From NCBI GenBank assembly GCA_964530165.1, contig CAZGYE010000071.1, positions 1 through 20,525 on the forward strand: DNA of 20,525 nt, given 5' to 3'. A program made the translations under genes and the position numbers. The stretch's first letter is position 1. Each line of letters begins with the position of its first letter. This document shows, piece after piece, positions 1 through 7,815 of the stretch. This DNA is from CAZGYE01 sp964530165. Lineage in GTDB: Bacteria > Planctomycetota > Planctomycetia > Planctomycetales > Planctomycetaceae. The notes beneath the pieces were generated by a model that saw only the letters and a list, made by a program, of their open reading frames with translations, had not been told where the DNA came from and did not search any database.

Positions 1-64
1 GCGAATCCGCCAAACCGCGACCTGAACAACACCGCAAACACTGACGCCCACCCGACTGGATTTG

Positions 65-73
65 TGGTACAAT
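65..73 (+). promoter_or_regulatory. Possible extended -10 promoter of the aspartic protease gene
   Basis: TGG followed by TACAAT (TACAAT at 68-73) matches an extended -10 element, five of six bases against TATAAT. It lies about 63 bases before the chosen start at 143. No good -35 hexamer is found at the usual distance; CTGACG at 41-46 is 21 bases away, which is too far. The call rests on the -10 match alone. Confidence 0.35.
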
Positions 74-142
74 GGCGTTACCGGTTGCTCGCAGATTCGG
101 GCATCCAGGAATGGTGCAGAGATCGCTCGGGGAGGTGCTTCC

Positions 143-577
143 ATGGAGATCGTTACGATAGGCAAAGTAGTCGTCCCCGCCTGCATCGAAAACTTGCCAG
201 ATCTCATCAAGGTCGAAGAGGGCAGCTTGGCTCCCGCAGAAGTGAGGCAAGTTGACGTCACCGACGCCCTGGTGGACACCGGGGCGACCATGCTTTCGCT
301 GCCTCGGCGGTTGGTGAAGCAGTTGGGGCTCAAACGACATCGGACCCGCATTGCACGAACCAGCGCCGGAACGGTTTCGTTCGGTGTCTACGGCGCAGTC
401 AGGTTGACGGTCCAGGAACGGGACTGTGTGATCGAGATCGCGGAAGTTCCCGACGAATGTCCGGTGTTGATTGGTCAGGTGCCGCTGGAAATGCTCGACT
501 TCATCGTGGACCCGGTGGGGCAGCAATTGATCGGCAATCCTGAGCACGGTGGCGAGCAGATGATCGACATGTTCTAA
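143..577 (+). CDS. Small clan AA (retropepsin-like) aspartic protease
   Basis: Encodes 144 residues, the size of a single-domain retropepsin-like protease, which would have to dimerise to form an active site. The signature is D45-T46-G47-A48-T49 preceded by hydrophobic residues (ALVDTGAT), followed by a strand-rich region and a second hydrophobic-Gly stretch (PVLIGQVPLEMLDF, about residues 111-124) that fits the flap and C-terminal psi-loop region of the family. No signal peptide or membrane segment is seen, so it should be cytoplasmic. The reading frame stays open back to 62, but ATG 143 is preferred because GGAGG at 131-135 lies 7 bases upstream. The substrate is unknown. The family assignment is fairly secure; a catalytic role is inferred from the intact DTG. 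Confidence 0.85.
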   Translation: MEIVTIGKVVVPACIENLPDLIKVEEGSLAPAEVRQVDVTDALVDTGATMLSLPRRLVKQLGLKRHRTRIARTSAGTVSFGVYGAVRLTVQERDCVIEIAEVPDECPVLIGQVPLEMLDFIVDPVGQQLIGNPEHGGEQMIDMF

Positions 578-613
578 TGTCCGATCCACCGGCAGCGAAG
601 GAATTCAACCGTC

Positions 614-1738
614 TTGTTCGCCCTGAATCGTTTCTGCCTATTGACCGTCGACACGGTTTCCAGCGATGCGGGTCCGAGCCTTGTCCGCGTGCTGTTCGGC
701 CTGGATGCTGCAGCGGGCACGTTGTGGAACGTGGTGCTTGTGCTGTTGGCCATGCTGTTGATCACCAAAGGCGGCGATGTCTTCACCGACAGCGCAGTCG
801 CTATTGCCCGGGCGACACGGGTCCCGACGGTCATCATCGGGGCGACGATCGTCAGCGTGGCCACGACGTTCCCGGAGTTCATGGTTTCGTTGACCGGCAC
901 CCTCACCGGAGTTCCCGCCTTTGCTGTCGGAAACGCGCTCGGTTCCTGCTGCTGTAACATCGGTCTGATTGTCGGTACGTCCGCGCTGTTGAAAGGAATT
1001 CTGGCGAAGAAGCGGGGCGAAGCACCCGGCATCCCCGTCAGCCGCCTGACGTTGTTGGGACCCGGCGGGTTCATGCTGGCCGCCGGGTTAGCTGTTTGGG
1101 TCTTGAGTGTCTTCGGCAACCCGTTTCCCCCGGACGAAGCCAACTACGCAATCGCCCGCTGGCAGGGGGGCGTTCTGGCCGGTTTGTTGGTGGTCTATCT
1201 TGTCTATTCTTTCCGTTCGGCCCGGAAAGCACGCTTCGAAGTGGAATGGACGGCCGAGGAAGAACAAGAGGAAAAGGGGCTTCGCGAACACATCCTGAAG
1301 CCAATCGTCCGTTTCGTCATTGGGGCCTGCCTGGTTAGCCTCGGCAGCAAACTGATGGTCTCCAATGCCGAGGTGCTGGCGCTGGCGATGGGCGTGCCGA
1401 AACTGGTTGTCGGCCTCACCGTGCTGGCCGTCGGCACTTCGCTTCCCGAATACACTATTTCGTTGTTGGCCGTCATCAAGGGGCACGGCGCCCTGGGCGT
1501 CGGCAACATCATTGGGGCCAACGTGCTGAACATTACGTGGGTGATCGCCACGTGCGCGTTGATTTCTCCTTTGCCGATCGAGCGGCAGACGGTGATCCTC
1601 GACACACCGCTGATGCTGCTGCTGATGAGCTTGATGCTGACGCCGGCGTGGAGAAAGGAACGCATCTCCGCGTGGATGGGTGCGGTGCTGTTGGGTGTTT
1701 ACTGCGGCTATCTGACGTTGATGTTCACGGTTTTCTAG
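614..1738 (+). CDS. CaCA-family calcium/sodium antiporter (YrbG-like)
   Basis: A polytopic inner-membrane cation/calcium exchanger, 374 residues with the predicted start. The two inverted alpha repeats that form the ion site are visible. The first is GATIVSVATTFPEF around residues 76-89, with acidic E88, followed by GNALGSCCCNIG at 106-117. The second is AVGTSLPEY around 272-280, with E279, followed by GNIIGANVLN. A charged central loop rich in Glu (WTAEEEQEEKG, about 213-223) separates the halves, as usual in this family. The start is TTG 614, supported by AAGGA at 598-602 with 11 bases between; a TTG at 722 is an alternative. Two oddities are the first repeat reading ATTFPE where GTSxPE is common, and three successive cysteines at 112-114 where GSN is usual. 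Ion specificity cannot be read from sequence. Confidence 0.88.
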   Translation: MFALNRFCLLTVDTVSSDAGPSLVRVLFGLDAAAGTLWNVVLVLLAMLLITKGGDVFTDSAVAIARATRVPTVIIGATIVSVATTFPEFMVSLTGTLTGVPAFAVGNALGSCCCNIGLIVGTSALLKGILAKKRGEAPGIPVSRLTLLGPGGFMLAAGLAVWVLSVFGNPFPPDEANYAIARWQGGVLAGLLVVYLVYSFRSARKARFEVEWTAEEEQEEKGLREHILKPIVRFVIGACLVSLGSKLMVSNAEVLALAMGVPKLVVGLTVLAVGTSLPEYTISLLAVIKGHGALGVGNIIGANVLNITWVIATCALISPLPIERQTVILDTPLMLLLMSLMLTPAWRKERISAWMGAVLLGVYCGYLTLMFTVF

Positions 1739-1795
1739 CCCCAATACCGTTTAACGAAGCATAACTCCAATCCACTGGTTGCATGGTACACCCAG

Positions 1796-1811
1796 CGACG
1801 ACAAGTCGTCG
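1796..1811 (+). terminator. Short palindrome after the antiporter gene, possible weak terminator
   Basis: CGACGAC (1796-1802) and GTCGTCG (1805-1811) are perfect inverted arms separated by AA, followed by GTTTGGGTTTCT, which is T-rich but not a clean T run. It lies 58 bases after the antiporter stop and before the candidate promoter of the next gene, which suits a terminator. The stem is short, so an operator or chance is also possible. Confidence 0.3.
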
Positions 1812-1894
1812 GTTTGGGTTTCTATCAATAATCCGGGCTCGTGGTTTCTCAGCTTGCGTGGGGGTGTTGTCGGTCCGTGCTCTGCAAAAAGTCC

Positions 1895-1922
1895 TTGCCA
1901 AATCAGGCTTTGCGCGTATGAT
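1895..1922 (+). promoter_or_regulatory. Candidate sigma70-type promoter of the Rossmann-fold gene
   Basis: TTGCCA at 1895-1900 and TATGAT at 1917-1922 are separated by 16 bases. Each hexamer matches five of six consensus positions. The pair lies about 70 bases ahead of the ATG at 1991. The remainder of the 252-base gap between 1738 and 1991 shows only the short palindrome at 1796-1811 and no credible gene. Confidence 0.5.
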
Positions 1923-1990
1923 ATCGGCTGGTTTGCGCTCGAGAGACCGCATGTGGATATGAGGCATCGAGGAGTCAGTCGCCGCCGATT

Positions 1991-3010
1991 ATGGTCAACA
2001 TTGGGATCATCGGTCTGGGACCGGCGTGGGAAACGCGATACCGCCGGGCGCTTGCGAAGTTCCGGCAGCGGGTGTGCGTTTGCGCCGTCTACGATGTGGT
2101 CGCCAGCCGGGCCGAGCAGGTCGCAGCCGAGTATCGTGCCGCCGCGGTCAAAGGACTCGTGGCGCTGCTGGAGCGAACGAATATTCAGGCGATCCTGCTT
2201 TTGGACACCGACTGGCAGGGCCAGGTTCCGCTGAGCTTTGTCTCGGCGCGGCGGAAGCCCGTTTTCGTCGCCGGCAATTTGGGCGAGGACCTGCACACCC
2301 TGGAGACCCTTCACCAAACGGCGCTGGCCGAAGGCTTGACGGTGATGCCCGAATTCACCCGGCGCTACATGCCCGCTAGTGGACGACTTCAAGAGCTGAT
2401 CGCCACACGCATCGGTCGACCGGAGCGAATTCTGATCGACACCACCGTCGACAGCCCGAACAGCTTCACAACACCGTCGAGCAACGGCGCCCATCCTGAT
2501 TTCTTGATCGGCATGCTCGACTGGTGCCGGTACATTGTGCAAACGGCCCCGGCCAGTTTGCAGTCCCAACGCCTCCATGCCGCCGAAAACGATGACCGCC
2601 AAGACCACTCGATCACCATCGACTTCCACCGGCCCCGTTCCGGCGGCAATTGTCCCGTAGCCGAGCTGAGGATTCACGAGGTGAAATCGAACCAGGAAGC
2701 GAGCGCATCCACCGCGGAGACTCCCACGCAGCGTTTTGAAGTCTTCTGTGAGCGGGGTCGAGCGATTCTGGAGGCGCCGGATCGGATTTCGTGGACGACC
2801 GATGCCGGGTCCACCACGGAGTCACTGACCACCGAACGCTCCGCCGTGGAAGTGATGCTGGACCACTTCCTGAGGCGGGTTGTCGGCGGGCTGATTCCTG
2901 TGGCTGACGTCTCCGACGTCTGCCGCGGCATCCAGTTGGCCCAGGCTGCCCAGCGGAGCCTTCGAACCAGCCGTCGAATCCAATTGAACGGGCAATCGGA
3001 TCATTCGTGA
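1991..3010 (+). CDS. Gfo/Idh/MocA-type Rossmann protein lacking the EKP motif
   Basis: The 339-residue product begins with a beta strand and glycine loop typical of NAD(P)-binding folds (NIGIIGLGPAW, residues 3-13). The order that follows fits Gfo/Idh/MocA oxidoreductases: an Ala-rich second helix (VVASRAEQVAAEY), a loop ending ILLLDT, and then VMPEFTRRYMPASGRLQELI at about residues 118-137. In active members the strand near residue 94 carries Glu-Lys-Pro, whose lysine is catalytic. Here the aligned residues are Ala94-Gly95-Asn96, and the family's C-terminal histidine motif is also not obvious (GMLDWCRYIVQ). It may therefore be a binding or regulatory protein rather than a dehydrogenase. There is no strong Shine-Dalgarno; AGGAG is about 17 bases from the ATG. 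It appears to be a single-gene unit. Confidence 0.7.
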   Translation: MVNIGIIGLGPAWETRYRRALAKFRQRVCVCAVYDVVASRAEQVAAEYRAAAVKGLVALLERTNIQAILLLDTDWQGQVPLSFVSARRKPVFVAGNLGEDLHTLETLHQTALAEGLTVMPEFTRRYMPASGRLQELIATRIGRPERILIDTTVDSPNSFTTPSSNGAHPDFLIGMLDWCRYIVQTAPASLQSQRLHAAENDDRQDHSITIDFHRPRSGGNCPVAELRIHEVKSNQEASASTAETPTQRFEVFCERGRAILEAPDRISWTTDAGSTTESLTTERSAVEVMLDHFLRRVVGGLIPVADVSDVCRGIQLAQAAQRSLRTSRRIQLNGQSDHS

Positions 3011-3136
3011 GGATACTGAACCGCCGAGCCGGAGAGTGAGGATCTCCTTTGCCATGCGTCTAATCCTCGTGGCAGCACGGGCGGAAACCACAACGTCGAG
3101 ATGGCTTCCGAGTTTGACTGTAGATGATGCAATTGA

Positions 3137-3166
3137 TTTACTTACAAAGACTTACATATTTATACT
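3137..3166 (+). promoter_or_regulatory. Candidate promoter of the MoxR gene cluster
   Basis: TTTACT (3137-3142) and TATACT (3161-3166) are separated by 18 bases, matching four and five consensus positions. They lie in a conspicuously AT-rich patch (about 3125-3175) in otherwise GC-rich DNA, about 190 bases ahead of the moxR start. The 345 bases between 3010 and 3356 contain this patch and the palindrome at 3200-3219 and no convincing gene. Confidence 0.45.
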
Positions 3167-3199
3167 AGTTTTGTGTTCACTCACCTGTCCGCACGTGGG

Positions 3200-3219
3200 C
3201 CATCGAATCGGTTCGATGG
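3200..3219. promoter_or_regulatory. 8-bp palindrome in the moxR leader, operator or RNA hairpin
   Basis: CCATCGAA (3200-3207), TCGG, TTCGATGG (3212-3219): perfect 8-bp arms around four bases. If the promoter at 3137-3166 is right, the palindrome starts about 30 bases downstream of the -10 and lies in the untranslated leader. It could be a repressor site or a small RNA hairpin. No T run follows, so an intrinsic terminator is unlikely. Confidence 0.4.
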
Positions 3220-3355
3220 GGCGTGGATTTCGTAACTTCAGGCAAGTTTTCGACTTTTGTGATCGCGTCGACGATTCTCGTGAGTTACGCTGAGTAGGGA
3301 TGTGAACGGTATTGCTGAGTTTTCCGGTCTCGCAAACGAGGGTGAACAGCGAAAA

Positions 3356-4402
<1,047 letters not shown>

Positions 4403-5330
4403 GGAACTTTCCCGCATCTCCCGCTTGGAAGTGCGGGCCAGGCACATTGTTGAAGGATTCCTGTCCGGCTTGCACCGTAGCCCGTACTTCGGCCAGTCGG
4501 TGGAGTTCGTCCAGCACCGGGAGTACGCCCCCGGCGACGACACCCGCCGCATCGATTGGAAGGTCTGGTCGAAAACGGACAAATACTACATCAAGCAGTA
4601 CGAAGAATACACCAATTTGCGGACGACGCTGCTGGTCGATCTGAGCGAGTCGATGCTGTTCGGGACCGGGCCGATGAGCAAGTACGAGTACGGTTGCACG
4701 GTCGCGGCAGCGCTGACGTTCCTGCTGCTCAGACAGCAGGACTCGGTCGGTCTGGTCGCCTTTGATCAGGAGATTCGTTCGCGGGTGCCGCCGCGCAGCA
4801 AGCAGAATCATCTGCACGCGATTCTCGCCGCGCTTTCGTCCGAGGAGCCGGCAAAGAAAACAGACATGTACAGCGTGCTGCGTCAGGTGGCCGACAAGAA
4901 ATCGCAAAAGGGGATGGTCGTCGTCATCTCGGACCTGTTCGTCGAGCGGGAGGGCTTGTTCCGCGGTCTCAGATTGCTGCGCCACCGCGGCCACGACGTA
5001 CTGATCCTTCACGTGATGGACGATGAAGAGCTCGATTTCTCCTATGCCGGAACGACCAAGTTCGTGGGCATGGAAGAGATGGGCGATTTGGTCTGCGACC
5101 CTCGCGCGCTGCGCGACGGCTACCTGCGGGCGGTCCATGTTTTTCTGGAAGATCTCCGCCGGCACTGTGCACGCAACGTCATCGATTTTCAAACCATCCG
5201 CACCAGCGAACACCTGGACGCGGCGCTGGCCTATTACCTCAACCACCGCATCGGCATGAGGCGGACGGTTCGGAATTGAAAAAGCGGTCAGCCATCCGCT
5301 TTCCGCATTCAGCTTTTTTCTCGATGGAAT

Positions 5331-5376
5331 GCTGAAAGCTGATCGCTGAAAGCTGATTGCTGATCGCTGAAAGCTG
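5331..5376 (+). repeat. Tandem GCTGATCGCTGAAAGCTG repeat ahead of the BatA-like gene
   Basis: Two identical 18-base copies occupy 5338-5355 and 5359-5376 (period 21), preceded by a partial copy GCTGAAAGCTG at 5331-5341. A near-identical copy (17 of 18 bases) is at 7785-7802, just before the next gene. The block fills most of the 103-base gap and ends 6 bases before the ATG at 5383. TTCAGC at 5308-5313 can pair with GCTGAA at 5331-5336. Confidence 0.85.
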
Positions 5377-5382
5377 CTCTGA

Positions 5383-7782
5383 ATGAATCCCTGGTTGCTC
5401 CAACACTTTTTCAATCCCAGTTTTGTGCTCCCTTGGGGCGCGGCCTTGATCGCGTCGCCGATTGTCATTCACCTGATCAACCGCATGCGGTTTCGTCGGG
5501 TGCGATTCGCGGCCATGGAGTTCCTGCTGCAGAGCCAGAAGCGAAACCGGCGGCGGTTGCTGCTCGAACAACTGCTGCTGTTACTGCTGCGGATTCTGGT
5601 GGTGGTGGGTCTGTTGCTATTGATCGCCCGGCTGATTCTGGACCCCAGTCAGATGTCGATCTTCCGCGGCGCGACGGCCCATCATCTGGTACTGCTCGAC
5701 GACAGCGGCTCGATGCGCAATCGATGGGGTGAAACGACGGCCTTCCAGGAAGCACTCGACGTGGTGCGAAAACTGGTTGCCGAAGGCCAGCGCCGTCCGA
5801 ACACGCAGAAATTCACGCTGCTGGCGCTCTCGGACCCGGAACAGCCGTTGTTCACCGAACGGGACGTGAACGAAGCGTTTGTCAAAGAGCTGGACGTTAA
5901 GCTGGAGAACCTGCGGTGCTCTCATCGCACGTTCGATATGGGTGCCGGCATCGATGCCGCCCGCAAGCTGTTCTCGGAAGAGAAAACGGCGATCAAACAT
6001 CTGCACGTCGTCTCTGATTTCCGCCGCGGCGACTGGGCCAACCAAGAGTCGCTCGCCCGGGCGGTTCGGGCCGCTGATGAGGCCGGCATCGCCGTCAATC
6101 TGGTCAAAACGGTGCCTGAGCGAAACGCGAACCTGGCCGTCACCGAGCTCTCGGGAGACGTGCAGATCGCTGCCGCAGGCGTCCCGCTAAGATTGAAGGT
6201 TGCGGTGAAGAACTTCAGCGATGGCATAGCCGAGAACGTGCCACTCTCGATCCTGCTCGACGACCGCAAGCTGCCCGAAACGATTGTGTTCGACAAGATC
6301 GAAGCCGGAACCGAGGTCACTCGCGAGTTCGATGTGGACGTCTCTACGCCGCAGAAGCACACGATTCAGGTCGTTTTGCCGGGTGACGCGCTCTCGGCCG
6401 ACAATTTCCGCTATCTGGCCGTCGATGTGCCGGCGATCAATAAGGTGCTGATCATCGACGGCGATCCGGCCGGTGAAAGCGGACTGGATCTCCTCGACGC
6501 GTTGGCGCCGCTGCCTGGTCTGACCGGTTTTGCGCCGCTGGTGGAAAACGTCGATTATTTGCGGAGACATCCGCTCGACGATTTCCGATGTGTTTACCTG
6601 CTGAATGTTGCTGAGCTTCCGCCCGACGCCGTCGAGCCGCTGGAGAACTATGTCGCCGAGGGCGGCGGTCTGGCCTGGTTCCTGGGAGATGCGGTCAAGC
6701 CGGCCTTCTACAACGACAAGCTGTACTCCGACGGAAAGGGCTTGTTTCCGGTCCCGCTGGCGGCGGCTCGCCGTGATTTGCCCAGAGCGGACGACACCAA
6801 TCCCGGCCCCGATCTCCAATTATCGACCGCCGTTGGCGGATCGACCGCCGTTGGCGGATCGACCGCCGTTGGGGGGCGGCTGCATCCGATCCTGGCCAAG
6901 ACGTTCCAAGGGCGGGAGAATCCCGACATCGAGCGCGTCAACATTTACTCGTACATCCCGGTCGCCGACGACTGGATTCGCGACGACAACAAACGCAAGG
7001 ACAGGGTCTCGACGATCGTTTTCTTGCGGAACAAGCAGCCGTTGATGTTCGAGCACCAGTACGGCAAGGGACGCGTCATCACCTGTCTCTCGGCGATATC
7101 CGGGACCTGGAACGATTGGGCCAAGAATTGGAGCTTTGTGACAGTCCAGCTCGAGTTGGTCAAATACATCGTTCCCGGCGACCGGACGTTGGAGCGGCGC
7201 ATCGTCGGGGAGCCGATTTATCTGAGGCTCGATGCGGCCAAATACACGGAAAACGTGGTGATTTCGGCCCCCGCATCCACCGGCGAGCGGGACACCCCGC
7301 TGAAGGCCTCTCCCCTCTCCGAAGATCCATCCAAGCAGGGGGCGGGCAACCGGGGCGGTGCCGATCGTTCCGGCGCCTCCGGCATCCAACTGGTGGCCGC
7401 TTACCGAGACACCGACGCCCCCGGCATCTACAAAACCAAATTGCTCGATCAGAATCAGATGCCGGAAGAACGGTGGATTTCCTATAATGTCCCGATTGAA
7501 GAAAGCGACCTGGAGCTGGCAACCAACGAGCTGATCCAAAAACGGATCGGCGAAGACGTCCGCGTCCAAATTCAGGAGCCGGGGATCGTCGATTGGATCC
7601 GCGCAGGCGACGCCTCTCAGGATGTTCGCCGGGGGTTGCTGATTTTGCTCGTGGCCGTTTTGCTGACCGAGCAACTACTTGCCTATCGCCTGAGCTATCA
7701 CCCGAGGAAAGCACTCAGCTCTCAGCCGTTCGCAGTCAGCGGTCAGCCACCACGGTTCCGCTTCTTCTCCGGTCCATACTGA
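5383..7782 (+). CDS. BatA-like membrane protein with VWA domain
   Basis: Encodes 799 residues. The N terminus is a BatA-type domain: a membrane segment at about 15-31, the family motif HLINRMRFRRVRF, then a second membrane helix at about 62-86. A VWA domain follows with metal-site residues D106, S108 and S110 in LLDDSGSM. The middle (about 355-440) resembles a class I glutamine amidotransferase-like fold (VLIIDGDPAG; EGGGLAWFLGD), and a final membrane helix lies at about 752-768. The VWA and middle domains should face the envelope side. BatA-family proteins work with MoxR and DUF58 partners. Residues 481-498 are three STAVGG units encoded by an 18-bp repeat, and the tail after 773 is repeat-derived. 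No Shine-Dalgarno precedes the ATG; the start rests on the N-terminal domain fit. Confidence 0.85.
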   Translation: MNPWLLQHFFNPSFVLPWGAALIASPIVIHLINRMRFRRVRFAAMEFLLQSQKRNRRRLLLEQLLLLLLRILVVVGLLLLIARLILDPSQMSIFRGATAHHLVLLDDSGSMRNRWGETTAFQEALDVVRKLVAEGQRRPNTQKFTLLALSDPEQPLFTERDVNEAFVKELDVKLENLRCSHRTFDMGAGIDAARKLFSEEKTAIKHLHVVSDFRRGDWANQESLARAVRAADEAGIAVNLVKTVPERNANLAVTELSGDVQIAAAGVPLRLKVAVKNFSDGIAENVPLSILLDDRKLPETIVFDKIEAGTEVTREFDVDVSTPQKHTIQVVLPGDALSADNFRYLAVDVPAINKVLIIDGDPAGESGLDLLDALAPLPGLTGFAPLVENVDYLRRHPLDDFRCVYLLNVAELPPDAVEPLENYVAEGGGLAWFLGDAVKPAFYNDKLYSDGKGLFPVPLAAARRDLPRADDTNPGPDLQLSTAVGGSTAVGGSTAVGGRLHPILAKTFQGRENPDIERVNIYSYIPVADDWIRDDNKRKDRVSTIVFLRNKQPLMFEHQYGKGRVITCLSAISGTWNDWAKNWSFVTVQLELVKYIVPGDRTLERRIVGEPIYLRLDAAKYTENVVISAPASTGERDTPLKASPLSEDPSKQGAGNRGGADRSGASGIQLVAAYRDTDAPGIYKTKLLDQNQMPEERWISYNVPIEESDLELATNELIQKRIGEDVRVQIQEPGIVDWIRAGDASQDVRRGLLILLVAVLLTEQLLAYRLSYHPRKALSSQPFAVSGQPPRFRFFSGPY
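6822..6875 (-). repeat. Three tandem 18-bp hairpin units inside the BatA-like gene
   Basis: Units at 6822-6839, 6840-6857 and 6858-6875. On the minus strand they read CCGCC-AAC-GGCGG-TCGAT, a 5-bp stem with AAC loop plus TCGAT spacer; the third unit has one changed stem base. Being 18 bp, they add six residues (STAVGG) each without breaking the frame. The same unit occurs in the + orientation at 8172-8255 in the next gene. Confidence 0.85.
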
Positions 7783-7808
7783 CAGCTGATCGCTGAGAGC
7801 TGAAAGCT
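7717..7808. repeat. Inverted GCTGA-type repeats across the end of the BatA-like gene
   Basis: AGCTCTCAGC (7717-7726) inside the coding region is an exact inverted partner of GCTGAGAGCT (7792-7801), spanning the stop codon at 7780-7782. The downstream part (7785-7802) is a 17/18 match to the units at 5338 and 5359. The last roughly 25 residues of the BatA-like protein are encoded by this repeat. The pair could fold as a long-loop RNA structure. It fills the 33-base gap before the next gene and ends 7 bases before its ATG. Confidence 0.7.
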
Positions 7809-7815
7809 ATTTCGA

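Noticed and set aside
1779..2234. Small gene of 151 residues upstream of and overlapping the Rossmann-fold gene
   Set aside because: Mostly overlaps the real gene in another frame, has no ribosome-binding site and no domain features.
3031..3047. GGAGA…TCTCC hairpin followed by TTT as a terminator of the Rossmann-fold gene
   Set aside because: The 5-bp stem, 7-base loop and three Ts are too weak to call.
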